Assembly: GCA_019414245.1 (NCBI GenBank) | Contig: DXMK01000015.1 | Span: forward strand, 171,383-235,382 | DNA: 64,000 nucleotides | Source: Collinsella sp. | GTDB taxonomy: Bacteria > Actinomycetota > Coriobacteriia > Coriobacteriales > Coriobacteriaceae | Direction: 5' to 3' | In this document: piece by piece, positions 1 through 8,099 of the stretch | Numbering within the stretch: the first letter of the stretch is position 1 | Layout: each line of letters starts with the position of its first letter | Position numbers and translations under genes: made by a program | Notes under the pieces: model-generated | What the model was told of the DNA's origin: nothing | Databases searched by the model: none | The model's input: the letters and a program-made list of their open reading frames with translations, nothing else

Positions 1-25
1 CCCGATATCAACACGAAGCAAGAAC

Positions 26-103
26 TGGGGTGGGTAAAGGGACTCGAACCCTCGACCTACGGGACCACAACCCGTCGCTCTAGCCAACTGAGCTACACCC
101 ACC
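26..103 (-). tRNA. tRNA-His (GTG)
   Basis: A complete cloverleaf is readable on the minus strand. The anticodon loop carries GTG between CGGGT/CCCG stem halves, the D-arm has TAGCTCAGTTGG and the T-arm has GGTTCGAGTCC. The 5' end carries the extra G(-1), which pairs with a C at position 73; this is the identity feature of histidine tRNA. The CCA end is encoded (positions 26-28). Confidence 0.95.
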
Positions 104-268
104 GTGTCCTGTGCGCTTCGCGCTCGACTATTATTGCAAGGAACGCCATGCGATGCAAGCCCCAATTTTCAAGAATTTTGAAAAGAGTTTTTCGAGCGCG
201 TTTCGAGCAATTCCTACCCTTTTCATAGGAGTAAACTTGCCCCACTGCAAATGCTCGAAAGGACCAGC

Positions 269-1450
269 ATGAAAGAACTCTCCAACCGCACGGCAACATT
301 TACCGATTCGGTCATCCGCCGCATGACGCGCATCTCCAATAAGTATGGCGCCGTCAACCTGTCGCAGGGCTTCCCCGACTTCGATCCTCCGGCGCAGCTG
401 CTCGAGAGCCTCAGCACCATCGCGACCGACCCCAAGCCGCTCTATCACCAGTACTCCATCACTTGGGGCTCTCAGGCCATGCGCGAGGCGCTCGCGGCCA
501 AGCAGGAGCACTTTATGGGCATGTCGATCAACCCCAACGAGAACATCGTAGTCACATGCGGCTCCACCGAGGCCATGATGGCCGCCATGATGACGGTTAC
601 GAACCCCGGAGACAAGGTCGTCATCTTCTCGCCGTTCTACGAGAACTACGGCGCCGACACGATTCTCTCGGGCGCTGAGCCCATCTATGTGCCGCTCAAC
701 CCGCCCACGTTCGACTTCGATCGCGAGGTCCTCGAGGCAGCCTTCCGCGACAACGAGCCCAAGGCAATCGTCCTGTGCAACCCTTCCAACCCTTGCGGCA
801 AGGTCTTTACGCGCGAGGAGCTCACCTTTATCGCCGACCTCTGCAAAAAGTACGACGCCTACTGCATCACCGACGAGGTATACGAGCATATCGTCTACGC
901 GCCCCACGAGCACGTCTATATGGCCACGCTGCCCGGCATGTTCGAGCGAACCATCAGCTGCAGCTCGCTGTCCAAAACGTACTCCATCACCGGCTGGCGT
1001 CTGGGCTACACCATCGCCCCGGCGCAGATCACCGAGCGCATCAAGAAGGTCCACGACTTCCTCACCGTGGGTGCCGCCGCTCCCCTACAGGAAGCCGTCG
1101 TCACCGCACTCAACTTCGACGACAGCTATTACCAGGAGGTCCTCGACCTCTATACCGCCAAACGCGACCTGTTCTGCCAGGGACTCGACAGCATCGGTCT
1201 TGAGCATAACGTGCCGCAGGGCGCCTACTACGTCATGATGGACATCTCTGAGTTTGGCTATGACAGCGACCTCGAATTCTGCGAGGACCTCGCGTCTAAG
1301 GTGGGCGTGGGTGCCGTGCCCGGCTCGAGCTTCTTCCGCGAGCCCGTCAACCATCTGATTCGTTTCCACTTTGCCAAGCGAGACGAGACGCTCAACGCGG
1401 CGCTGGAGAACCTCAAGTCGCTACGTGATAAAATCAAGCCGCGCGGGTAA
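269..1450 (+). CDS. Class I/II PLP-dependent aminotransferase
   Basis: A fold-type I aminotransferase of 393 residues, the usual length for the AspC/AlaT/MetC-like group. Visible motifs are the N-terminal NLSQGFPDF, the NPSNPCGKVF loop near residue 172, ITDEVYEH near 200 and the PLP lysine in SSLSKTYSITGWRLGY at about residue 236. It should transfer an amino group between an amino acid and a 2-oxoacid in the cytoplasm; the exact substrate cannot be read from the sequence. An in-frame ATG lies upstream at 251, but GAAAGGA (257-263) sits six bases before the ATG at 269, so I use 269. A terminator follows directly, so the gene appears to be a single unit. Confidence 0.9.
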   Translation: MKELSNRTATFTDSVIRRMTRISNKYGAVNLSQGFPDFDPPAQLLESLSTIATDPKPLYHQYSITWGSQAMREALAAKQEHFMGMSINPNENIVVTCGSTEAMMAAMMTVTNPGDKVVIFSPFYENYGADTILSGAEPIYVPLNPPTFDFDREVLEAAFRDNEPKAIVLCNPSNPCGKVFTREELTFIADLCKKYDAYCITDEVYEHIVYAPHEHVYMATLPGMFERTISCSSLSKTYSITGWRLGYTIAPAQITERIKKVHDFLTVGAAAPLQEAVVTALNFDDSYYQEVLDLYTAKRDLFCQGLDSIGLEHNVPQGAYYVMMDISEFGYDSDLEFCEDLASKVGVGAVPGSSFFREPVNHLIRFHFAKRDETLNAALENLKSLRDKIKPRG

Positions 1451-1481
1451 GGACGGCCCGGCAACTAAACTAACCAAAGAC

Positions 1482-1520
1482 GCCTCGCACCGCCCGCCGC
1501 GTTGCGAGGCTTCTTTTTAT
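1482..1520 (+). terminator. Rho-independent terminator after the aminotransferase gene
   Basis: Inverted repeat GCCTCGCA / TGCGAGGC with a short GC-rich loop, followed by TTCTTTTTAT. Confidence 0.8.
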
Positions 1521-1591
1521 AGCGCTTTCTTAAATGGTTTAGAGCTCTATACTTTAGTCACGGAGCAACTCGTCCCAGAGAGAGGAACACT

Positions 1592-2482
1592 ATGGCAGAG
1601 CAGCAGCTTATCGGAGCGCTCGAGGCCGGCGGCACCAAGATGGTCTGCGCCACGGGCTATGCAGACGGTACGGTCCTGGAGCGCGAGCAGATTGCGACCA
1701 CGACCCCGCAGGAGACCGTTGAGGCCGTCAACGGATGGTTTGCCGACAAGGGCATCGCCGCGCTGGGCATTGGCGCCTTTGGCCCCACGGCAGTCAACCC
1801 TGCCTCGCCCCAATACGGCAAGATCCTGGAGACGCCCAAAACGGCATGGCGCTACTTTGATCTGCTGGGCACCATTCAAAACGAGCTCAATATTCCCTGT
1901 GGCTACGACACCGACGTCAACGTCGCCTGCTTGGGCGAGGTCACCTTCGGTTGCGCTCAGGGCCTCACCGACGTGGTCTACCTGACCATCGGCACCGGCG
2001 TGGGCGCCGGCGTGCTCTCGGGCGGCCAGCTCGTGCACGGTATGATGCATCCCGAAGCCGGCCATATCCTGGTCACGCGCGATCCGCGCGACACCATCGG
2101 CGAGCATAGCGCCTGCCCCTTCCACGACAACTGCCTCGAGGGCCTCATCGCCGGCCCCGGCGTTAAAAAGCGCTGGAATGGCAAGAGCGCCGGAGACATG
2201 GCCGAAGATCCGGAGGCCATGGACCTGCTCGCAGGCTACCTGGCACAGGCGCTCATGACCTACACGCTGTGCTACGCGCCGCAAAAGATCATCATCGGCG
2301 GCGGCGTGGCCGACCACACCCCCATCGTCCCGCTCGCACGCAAGAAGTGCGCCGAAATGCTCAACGGCTATATCGTCACGCCCGAGGTCAACGACATCGA
2401 TAACTACATCGTCAACAACAGCCTCGAGGGCAAGCAGGGCATCATGGGCTGTCTGGCCCTGGGCGCACAGGCGCTTCAGTAG
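1592..2482 (+). CDS. ROK-family sugar kinase, fructokinase-like
   Basis: A 296-residue ROK kinase that would phosphorylate a hexose with ATP. The N-terminal phosphate loop is GALEAGGTKMVCA, the catalytic aspartate lies in GYDTDVNVA (about D108), and LTIGTGVGAG forms the second nucleotide-binding part. The zinc site is H158 with H172, C175, H178 and C181 (GEHSACPFHDNC), the spacing of the bacterial fructokinase branch (YdhR/ScrK-like) rather than of glucokinase or NagC regulators. No HTH domain is present, so it is an enzyme rather than a ROK repressor. The start has AGAGAGGAACACT upstream. The gene is alone between two terminators. Fructose is the likely substrate by family, but mannose or other hexoses are possible. 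Confidence 0.85.
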   Translation: MAEQQLIGALEAGGTKMVCATGYADGTVLEREQIATTTPQETVEAVNGWFADKGIAALGIGAFGPTAVNPASPQYGKILETPKTAWRYFDLLGTIQNELNIPCGYDTDVNVACLGEVTFGCAQGLTDVVYLTIGTGVGAGVLSGGQLVHGMMHPEAGHILVTRDPRDTIGEHSACPFHDNCLEGLIAGPGVKKRWNGKSAGDMAEDPEAMDLLAGYLAQALMTYTLCYAPQKIIIGGGVADHTPIVPLARKKCAEMLNGYIVTPEVNDIDNYIVNNSLEGKQGIMGCLALGAQALQ

Positions 2483-2564
2483 CAGACGCACCCACAGGGC
2501 GTGGCGCGCCCGGGAAATCTGACCTACGGAACGACGCCACCACACCTCATATAAGCCCTCAAAT

Positions 2565-2612
2565 AAAAAAGGCCGCCTAGGACCAAACAGTACGTCCTAG
2601 GCGGCTTTTTTG
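2565..2612. terminator. Bidirectional terminator between convergent genes
   Basis: AAAAAAGGCCGCCTAGGAC / GTCCTAGGCGGCTTTTTT forms a strong hairpin with a T-run on either strand. It serves the kinase gene on the plus strand and the VanZ-like gene on the minus strand; the minus-strand gene's stop codon lies inside the stem. Confidence 0.9.
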
Positions 2613-3046
2613 GCGTACATCAGCGACCGTAAGAGATATCGGAGCACAACGCCCGTTGCCGCTCCACAGCAGTCGATCATCACATCGGTGATCATGCCGG
2701 CGCGTCCCGGCACAAAGAGCTGAATCGTCTCGTCAATCGAGGGAATCAGCAGCAGGAACACCGCCGTGGGCAGCAGCACGTCAAAGGTGCGCCGGCCCTC
2801 AAAATCAAAGGCGTGCGTTGCCAGGATGCCAAGCACCATATACTCGGTAAAATGCGCGCACTTGCGAACAACAAAATTGGTCACCCATTCATATGGAAGT
2901 CCCACGCCGTGCAGGAAACCGCGGATAGCTTCCATGACCGTTAGGCTCAGCGAGCCCGACCCCGAGCCGGGGACCAGCGAATTGCCCCAGATCAAGAGCG
3001 CCATCAGGCAGGTCGCGACCGCCCATTTTCGATTGATCTTAACCAT
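2597..3046 (-). CDS. VanZ-like family membrane protein
   Basis: About 149 residues with four predicted membrane segments (near residues 8-25, 60-80, 92-110 and 128-145). The segment with the VVRKCAHFTEYMVLG motif followed by PSIDETIQLFVPGRAG is characteristic of VanZ-like proteins. The family is named after a teicoplanin-resistance accessory gene but most members have no known function. I chose the ATG at 3046 because it lies eight bases after the stop of the upstream gene, which suggests translational coupling. The last residues (AKKAA) are encoded inside the terminator stem. Confidence 0.85.
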   Translation of the reverse strand: MVKINRKWAVATCLMALLIWGNSLVPGSGSGSLSLTVMEAIRGFLHGVGLPYEWVTNFVVRKCAHFTEYMVLGILATHAFDFEGRRTFDVLLPTAVFLLLIPSIDETIQLFVPGRAGMITDVMIDCCGAATGVVLRYLLRSLMYAKKAA

Positions 3047-3053
3047 GCAGAAG

Positions 3054-4454
3054 TTATGCCTCCGCGCGGAGCGGCGCAAAGCTGGCGGTACCGCCCTCGA
3101 TAACGCTCAGATAGGCACGACCCGTACGCTTGGCGGTAGAGGACTGCAGGCGCTCGATCTCTTCCTCGAGGATCTGATTGACGCGCTCGTGACGACGATT
3201 TTCCATAATACCGGCGGCAATAGCCTCGGCCCGCTCGATGCTCTCGCGCGAGATACGGGCGGTATCCTCGGGGAACACAGCACTGTGACGGCCGACATAG
3301 GCGGGGACAGCAGGCTGAGGGGCAGCGACGGGAGCGGGGGCCGTAACAGGAGCAGGCTCGTCAATCTCATCCAGGATCGCGGTGGCGGCGGCCCACATGT
3401 CCTCGTGGCCCGAGTAATCGGCCATGGGGACATCAACCTCGAGCGAGGCATCTGGAAGGTCGCCGGTGTTGATGCGATCTTGGGCATCAATCGATGCGGT
3501 GATGGCTGCAGGCTCATCGAGGTCATCGAGATCGATGTCCGCGGCACCGGAGATGATAGGCATGCTGGCGAGGTTTGCATTGTACGGCGCAGCCTCAGCC
3601 GCCTGCTGCTGGGCAGGAGCGCCCCACAACGAGCTTTCGGCGGCACGGCGGGCGGCAACGGCCTCCTCGTCCGCGGCCATGGCTTCATCAACGTACGAAT
3701 TGTCGGCAGAAGCGTTCGCGTCCGCCGAGGTAGCGCTGTAGGCGTTATTGGCTACCGCGTTGGCGACGAGTGCCACGAAAGCCGCCGTGCTGCCCGCAGG
3801 GGCGGCCTGGGAGCCAGACACGGCGCGTGCCGCGGCGGCGATGTCGTCGCGATTGAAGGAGCCGGTCTGCCCGCCGTTGGTGAGCTCGTCGATGGCGACT
3901 TGATAGACGTCGCGCGAGTGCGCAGGGTCGCAGCTCACCGGCGAATCGTCGTCGAGCATACTGTCGATCATGGACCAAGCCTCGGCCTCGTCCATGGCAT
4001 CTGCGGCTCGAGCGATGGTAGGGACACCATCATCGGCATGACGGCGCTGGAACGCACCAGTCAGGCCGGAAAGGAATGCCGAGGTAGACTGCTCCGCCTG
4101 AGCCTGAGAAGCAGAAGCCGCAGCGTAAGGAGTCGCATCCTGCTGCTGAGCTGGAATCGAGGCGGTCTTGAACTCGCTTTGATGCTGATTGAGATTGGCG
4201 GCACCGCCCATGGCATCAGGCTGGAACAGACGCTCTTCACGCTGCGCACGGTACTCGGAGATACCCAGCGAGGCGGCATAGATACCCACGCCCGCCACCG
4301 CGCCCACGGCGAAGGGAACCGCACCCGCCACGACCGTCTCGTTCACCGACGAAAACGGCAGCGTCGCGGCATACATAACCACGGGAGCGGCAAGGCCGAT
4401 CCCGCACGAAAGTCCGGCAAGGACTGCTCGTTGTGTTGCATCAGAAGAAGCCAT
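3054..4454 (-). CDS. Hypothetical membrane protein with long acidic Ala-rich tail
   Basis: A 466-residue protein that I do not recognise. Near the N-terminus are two hydrophobic segments (about residues 10-32 and 40-65) separated by a short polar turn. The remaining 390 or so residues are rich in Ala, Asp, Glu and Ser and look largely disordered. The end contains a helical stretch with RESIERAEAIAAGIMENRR and NQILEEEIERLQSS, which could form a short coiled coil. GGGGAGAG stands seven bases before the ATG at 4454. It is followed by the VanZ-like gene after eight bases, so the two are probably one transcript. The layout (membrane anchor plus long cytoplasmic acidic region) suggests a scaffold or envelope-associated protein, but this is inference only. 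Confidence 0.7.
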   Translation of the reverse strand: MASSDATQRAVLAGLSCGIGLAAPVVMYAATLPFSSVNETVVAGAVPFAVGAVAGVGIYAASLGISEYRAQREERLFQPDAMGGAANLNQHQSEFKTASIPAQQQDATPYAAASASQAQAEQSTSAFLSGLTGAFQRRHADDGVPTIARAADAMDEAEAWSMIDSMLDDDSPVSCDPAHSRDVYQVAIDELTNGGQTGSFNRDDIAAAARAVSGSQAAPAGSTAAFVALVANAVANNAYSATSADANASADNSYVDEAMAADEEAVAARRAAESSLWGAPAQQQAAEAAPYNANLASMPIISGAADIDLDDLDEPAAITASIDAQDRINTGDLPDASLEVDVPMADYSGHEDMWAAATAILDEIDEPAPVTAPAPVAAPQPAVPAYVGRHSAVFPEDTARISRESIERAEAIAAGIMENRRHERVNQILEEEIERLQSSTAKRTGRAYLSVIEGGTASFAPLRAEA

Positions 4455-4698
4455 GAGCTCTCCCCATCTTCCAGCACCCAAATCGCATCATTCAGTTGGC
4501 TGCGCGAGAGAAGATGAAGCGGGGCTATGCCCCAAAGCAACGGTATATGGTTCGTTTCATCTGCGTTTTCCGTCGCGAAGCTTAAAAGCTATTATGCGAA
4601 ACCGCCCTGTCGATTGCAAGCGACGATGTCGGATTGAAACGGGAAACCTGCTGCTTGCCAGTCTTATGGTCAAAAATAAGCGCGGAGCGGCGATATGG

Positions 4699-4733
4699 AA
4701 AAGGGCCGAGGCTCAAAGCCCCGACCCTTTATC
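4699..4733 (-). terminator. Terminator downstream of rho
   Basis: On the minus strand AAAGGGTCGGGGCTTTGAGCC pairs with the following GGCTCGGCCCTTTT half and ends in a T-run. It lies just after the rho stop codon at 4768. Confidence 0.75.
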
Positions 4734-4767
4734 GCATTGATGACTATCGCTGCGCGTGGATGACAAC

Positions 4768-7311
4768 CTAGAACGTCTGCTCGTAGTCGCTGTGCTTTTT
4801 GGCCGAACGCACCAGGAACTCCTGGTTGGTGTTGGTGCCCTTAAGACCCTTGATAAACGACGCGGCTGCGCGCTCGGTGTTGTTCATGCCGGCAAGAATG
4901 CGACGCAGACCAAAGACAAACGGACGCATCTGCTCGTCGACCAACAGGTCTTCGTTGCGCGTACCGGAGGCAACGGGGTCGATAGCCGGGAAGATGCGGC
5001 GGTCGGCCAGGTCGCGGTCGAGCTTAAGCTCCATGTTGCCGGTACCCTTGAACTCCTCGAAGATGACCTCGTCCATCTTGGAACCGGTGTCGATGAGGGC
5101 AGAGGCCAGGATGGTGAGCGAGCCACCGTTCTCGATATTACGGGCTGCGCCCAGGAAGCGCTTGGGAGGATACAGGGCCGCCGAATCGACGCCGCCCGAA
5201 AGGATGCGGCCCGAGGCGGGCGCCGCCAAGTTGTAGGCGCGGGCAAGACGCGTAATGGAGTCGAGCACCACCACGACATCGCCGCCCAGCTCCACGATGC
5301 GCTTGGCGCGCTCGATGACGAGCTCTGCCACGCGAGTGTGGTTGTCGGCGGGCATATCGAAGGTCGACGCCACAACCTCACCCTTGATGGAACGCTGCAT
5401 ATCGGTGACCTCTTCGGGGCGCTCGTCGACGAGCAGGCAGATGAGGTGCACCTCGGGGTTGTTAATCGAGATAGACTGGCAGATCTTCTTGAGGATCGTG
5501 GTCTTGCCGGCCTTGGGCGGGGACACGATCAGGCCACGCTGACCCTTGCCGATCGGCGACACGATGTCGATGGCGCGACCGGTAATGGAGTCCTTGCCGT
5601 GCTCCATGCGCAGCGGCTCGTTGGGATAGACCGGAGTGAGGTCACCAAACTTGGGGCGGTTGCGAATCTGCTCGGGGTCTAGACCGTTGACGGTCGTGAT
5701 TTTGGCGAGGCCGGCGCGCTTGTCGCCGCCGCGCGAAGGACGCAGCGAGCCCTCGATGACGTCGCCCGTGCGCAGGCGCGCGGAGCGGATGAGGTAGGCG
5801 GGCACGAAGGCGTCGTCGTTGGACTTCATGTAGCCATGGGCGTGGATGATGCCGGAGCTGTCCGGGCGAATCTGCAGAATGCCCTTGATGTCGCGGAAGC
5901 CCTCTGCCTTCGCGGCGGTGACGTAGATCTCCTCGACGAGCTCGGCTTTCTTCTTGCCGGTCGTCTCGATCTCGAACTCCTTGGCCTTCTCGCGCAGTTC
6001 GGCGACCTTCATGGCAGCGAGCTCCTCACGCGAAAGCGTGGGCTCGGTGGGGGCGGCGTTACGCTCCTTGTTGCGCTGTTTGCGATCGCGCTGGCGATTG
6101 CGACGGTCGTTGTTGCGCTCGTTGCGTTCCTCGTTGCGCTTGTGCTGGCGACGGTTGGAACGAGTGCCGTCTTCGGCCTCGGCGGGCGCGGCAACATCGG
6201 TTGTGGCGGCGTCGGCATTGACCGCAGCGGCTTCATTGGCCTCGGCGCCAGAATCGACCTGCGCTTCGACATCAGCCTGATGCTCGGACGCCTTGGCCTT
6301 AGCGGACTTCTTACGACCGCGCTTGGGCTTCTCGGACGCAGGCTGTTCGACGTCTTGGGGCTCGGCGGCATCAGTCGATGCATCGGCGGTCGTCTCGTCG
6401 GAATCCTCGGACGTACCCTTCTTGGCAGCCTTAGCCTTGGACGTGCGCTTAACAGCAGTGCGACGGCTGCGACCGGGGCGGACGTCGGCGGGCTCGGCAT
6501 CGGCGGGAGCGGCCTCGGAAGTCGCAGCATCCTGAACGGGTGCATCGGCAGCGGTTGCAGACTCGGCGGTCGCCGCAGCATCCCGAGCAGCTGCGGCTGC
6601 GGCTGCGGCCTTCTCTGCCTCGACGAAGGCCTTGGGCTTGCGACCGCGACGGTGCGGGCGCAAAGCCGGATCGACAACGGGAACTTCGCTGGCCTCGACA
6701 GGCGCAGCGGGCTCAGTTGGCGATGCGCCCTCCCCTGCCGCGGAACGGACCGAAGCCTCAGTGAGCTCGGGGGTTACCTGATCGGCAACCTGCTCGGCCT
6801 TAGCAGCCGTGCGACGGCGTGTGCGCGGTGCCGGCTTCTCGGTCGGTTGGTCGGCGGCAGGGGTCTCGGGCACAGACGGGGCTGCAAGCTCGGTCAGAGC
6901 CGCGGCCTCGCGCTCGGCAGCACGACGGCGGGCGCGCACCACCTGAGCCTCGCTAATCTGCGCCAACGCACGTGCCTGCGCGACCTCATCGGAAATCGGC
7001 GCCGAGGAGTCAGCTGAAACGGTGCGCTTGGCGCGCGTCGTGCGCGTGGTACGGCGCTTGGGCTTGGTGACCTCCTCGCCGTCAGCAGCAGGCTTGGTCG
7101 TGCGGCGCGTACGCTTGGGCTTTGCCAGAGCAGCCTCCTCACCAGTTGCAGGCACGGCCTTCTCAGCCGCTGCAGGCGTAGGCGTCGAAGCAGCCTTAGG
7201 CGTCTCAGGAGCCGAGGCTTGCGCGGGCGCCGCGACCTGGTCCGACGCAACCGGTGCAGCGGGAGCGGTCTGCGTCGTCGTTATTTCGTTTTCTTGCTGT
7301 TGATCAGACAC
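4768..7311 (-). CDS. rho: Transcription termination factor Rho with long disordered N-terminus
   Basis: An 847-residue Rho, about twice the length of the E. coli protein (419). Residues 1 to about 424 are low-complexity: Ala/Pro/Glu/Thr stretches broken by basic patches such as KPKRTRRTTK and ending in a strongly Arg/Asn-rich block (about 386-418). The Rho N-terminal helical domain covers about 426-465, the RNA-binding cold-shock domain about 470-545, and the hexameric ATPase follows with Walker A PPKAGKTT (598-605), the VVVLDSITRLARAYN Walker B region and the LTILASALIDTGSKMDE loop. It unwinds RNA-DNA hybrids and ends transcription. Such N-terminal insertions are common in Actinobacteria. 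The start codon is GTG and only a weak purine-rich site precedes it, so a downstream start is not excluded. Confidence 0.95.
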   Translation of the reverse strand: MSDQQQENEITTTQTAPAAPVASDQVAAPAQASAPETPKAASTPTPAAAEKAVPATGEEAALAKPKRTRRTTKPAADGEEVTKPKRRTTRTTRAKRTVSADSSAPISDEVAQARALAQISEAQVVRARRRAAEREAAALTELAAPSVPETPAADQPTEKPAPRTRRRTAAKAEQVADQVTPELTEASVRSAAGEGASPTEPAAPVEASEVPVVDPALRPHRRGRKPKAFVEAEKAAAAAAAARDAAATAESATAADAPVQDAATSEAAPADAEPADVRPGRSRRTAVKRTSKAKAAKKGTSEDSDETTADASTDAAEPQDVEQPASEKPKRGRKKSAKAKASEHQADVEAQVDSGAEANEAAAVNADAATTDVAAPAEAEDGTRSNRRQHKRNEERNERNNDRRNRQRDRKQRNKERNAAPTEPTLSREELAAMKVAELREKAKEFEIETTGKKKAELVEEIYVTAAKAEGFRDIKGILQIRPDSSGIIHAHGYMKSNDDAFVPAYLIRSARLRTGDVIEGSLRPSRGGDKRAGLAKITTVNGLDPEQIRNRPKFGDLTPVYPNEPLRMEHGKDSITGRAIDIVSPIGKGQRGLIVSPPKAGKTTILKKICQSISINNPEVHLICLLVDERPEEVTDMQRSIKGEVVASTFDMPADNHTRVAELVIERAKRIVELGGDVVVVLDSITRLARAYNLAAPASGRILSGGVDSAALYPPKRFLGAARNIENGGSLTILASALIDTGSKMDEVIFEEFKGTGNMELKLDRDLADRRIFPAIDPVASGTRNEDLLVDEQMRPFVFGLRRILAGMNNTERAAASFIKGLKGTNTNQEFLVRSAKKHSDYEQTF

Positions 7312-7486
7312 AGTGTTTGCTCAACTTTCTTTTCAAGCCCTGTGATCACATGCTCCCTGCATAAACCTTCAGGGCGGCTAAACAGTCTAGCTCCGTCAAA
7401 TACCGACGGACATCATTGATCTGTATCGAGATATTTGCGTCATATACGCAGCGTTAGTGTAACACAACCGCCGCCACCTGCAACTT

Positions 7487-7536
7487 AGTCATTGGGGACG
7501 TTCTTAAACGACTAGTCAAAAGGGACATTCTTCCCC
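7487..7536. repeat. Dispersed repeat family B, copy 1
   Basis: TAGTCATTGGGGACGTTCTT followed by ACGACTAGTCAAAAGGGACA. The first part matches the arm of the perfect palindrome at 54502-54559; here the second arm is degenerate. It lies in the 787-base intergenic region between rho and argS. Confidence 0.6.
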
Positions 7537-7629
7537 TAAGGCGCCTTGAAATGGAGCGACTAAGGAGCAAATCCGTGGCGTCGGGATTCGCCGTGTCACG
7601 AAACGCGCCTATCTACTACGCTTGCCCCC

Positions 7630-8010
7630 GGACCCCTGACCATACCCTTGTTTTATCAAAAACAGCGAGTCCGCTACCTGCGGTTTTATATCGAACTTTA
7701 CGGTATGGTTCGGGGTATGCGGCAAAACGTAGGAGATGGGCACGATTCGCGGCGGACGGGTCCGCGCCACCCCTCCGCGAGACAAAAATGATCCATTTTC
7801 CTCCGTCCCCAAGAGACAATTTTCAAAACTACGCCGGATTACGGGGCCAGAATGCTGCAAGCCAACCATACCCTGCATTTTCAATAAACAATAAGCCATC
7901 TACCTGCGGGTTTAATTTTGCTATTGGCACCATGCTCGCCAGTTGGCGATTCAGCCCCGTAAACCGGTATAGTTGCGATTTGGTAGCATTTCCCAGCAAA
8001 CCAAATAGTC
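7630..8010. repeat. Non-coding repeat region with two copies of family F
   Basis: No convincing gene is present between rho and argS. Two diverged copies of one unit are readable: CATACCCT, a T/A-rich stretch, then CTACCTGCGG and TTTTAT or TTTAAT, at about 7640-7690 and 7867-7918. A third copy of the core (GACCTGCGGTTTTATTG) lies at 28913-28938. Each unit is followed by sequence with partial inverted symmetry around GGTATGG. The segment AAATGATCCATTTTCCTCCG (near 7788) also resembles sequence near 29005. These look like REP-type or small mobile repeats, not coding DNA. Confidence 0.5.
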
Positions 8011-8021
8011 TCACCAAACGC

Positions 8022-8054
8022 AAAAAGCCCGACCTCCGTGGGAGATCGGGCTTT
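8022..8054 (-). terminator. Terminator of argS
   Basis: On the minus strand AAAGCCCGATCTCCC pairs with the GGAGGTCGGGCTTTTT half, ending in a T-run 45 bases after the argS stop codon. Confidence 0.85.
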
Positions 8055-8099
8055 CAAGGCTTAGTTAAACCAAGTCTGTACGGTCAAATGACCCGCAGG

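Noticed and set aside
2766..4517. A 583-codon open frame opposite the acidic membrane protein gene
   Set aside because: Arg/Gly-rich antisense product. The minus strand has two membrane segments, a good ribosome binding site and coupling to the next gene. The call for the minus strand is still only moderately sure.
7609..7899. Minus-strand frames of 96 and 67 codons in the rho-argS gap
   Set aside because: They lie over the family F repeats, have no ribosome binding site and show no domain; they exist because the repeats lack stops in one frame.
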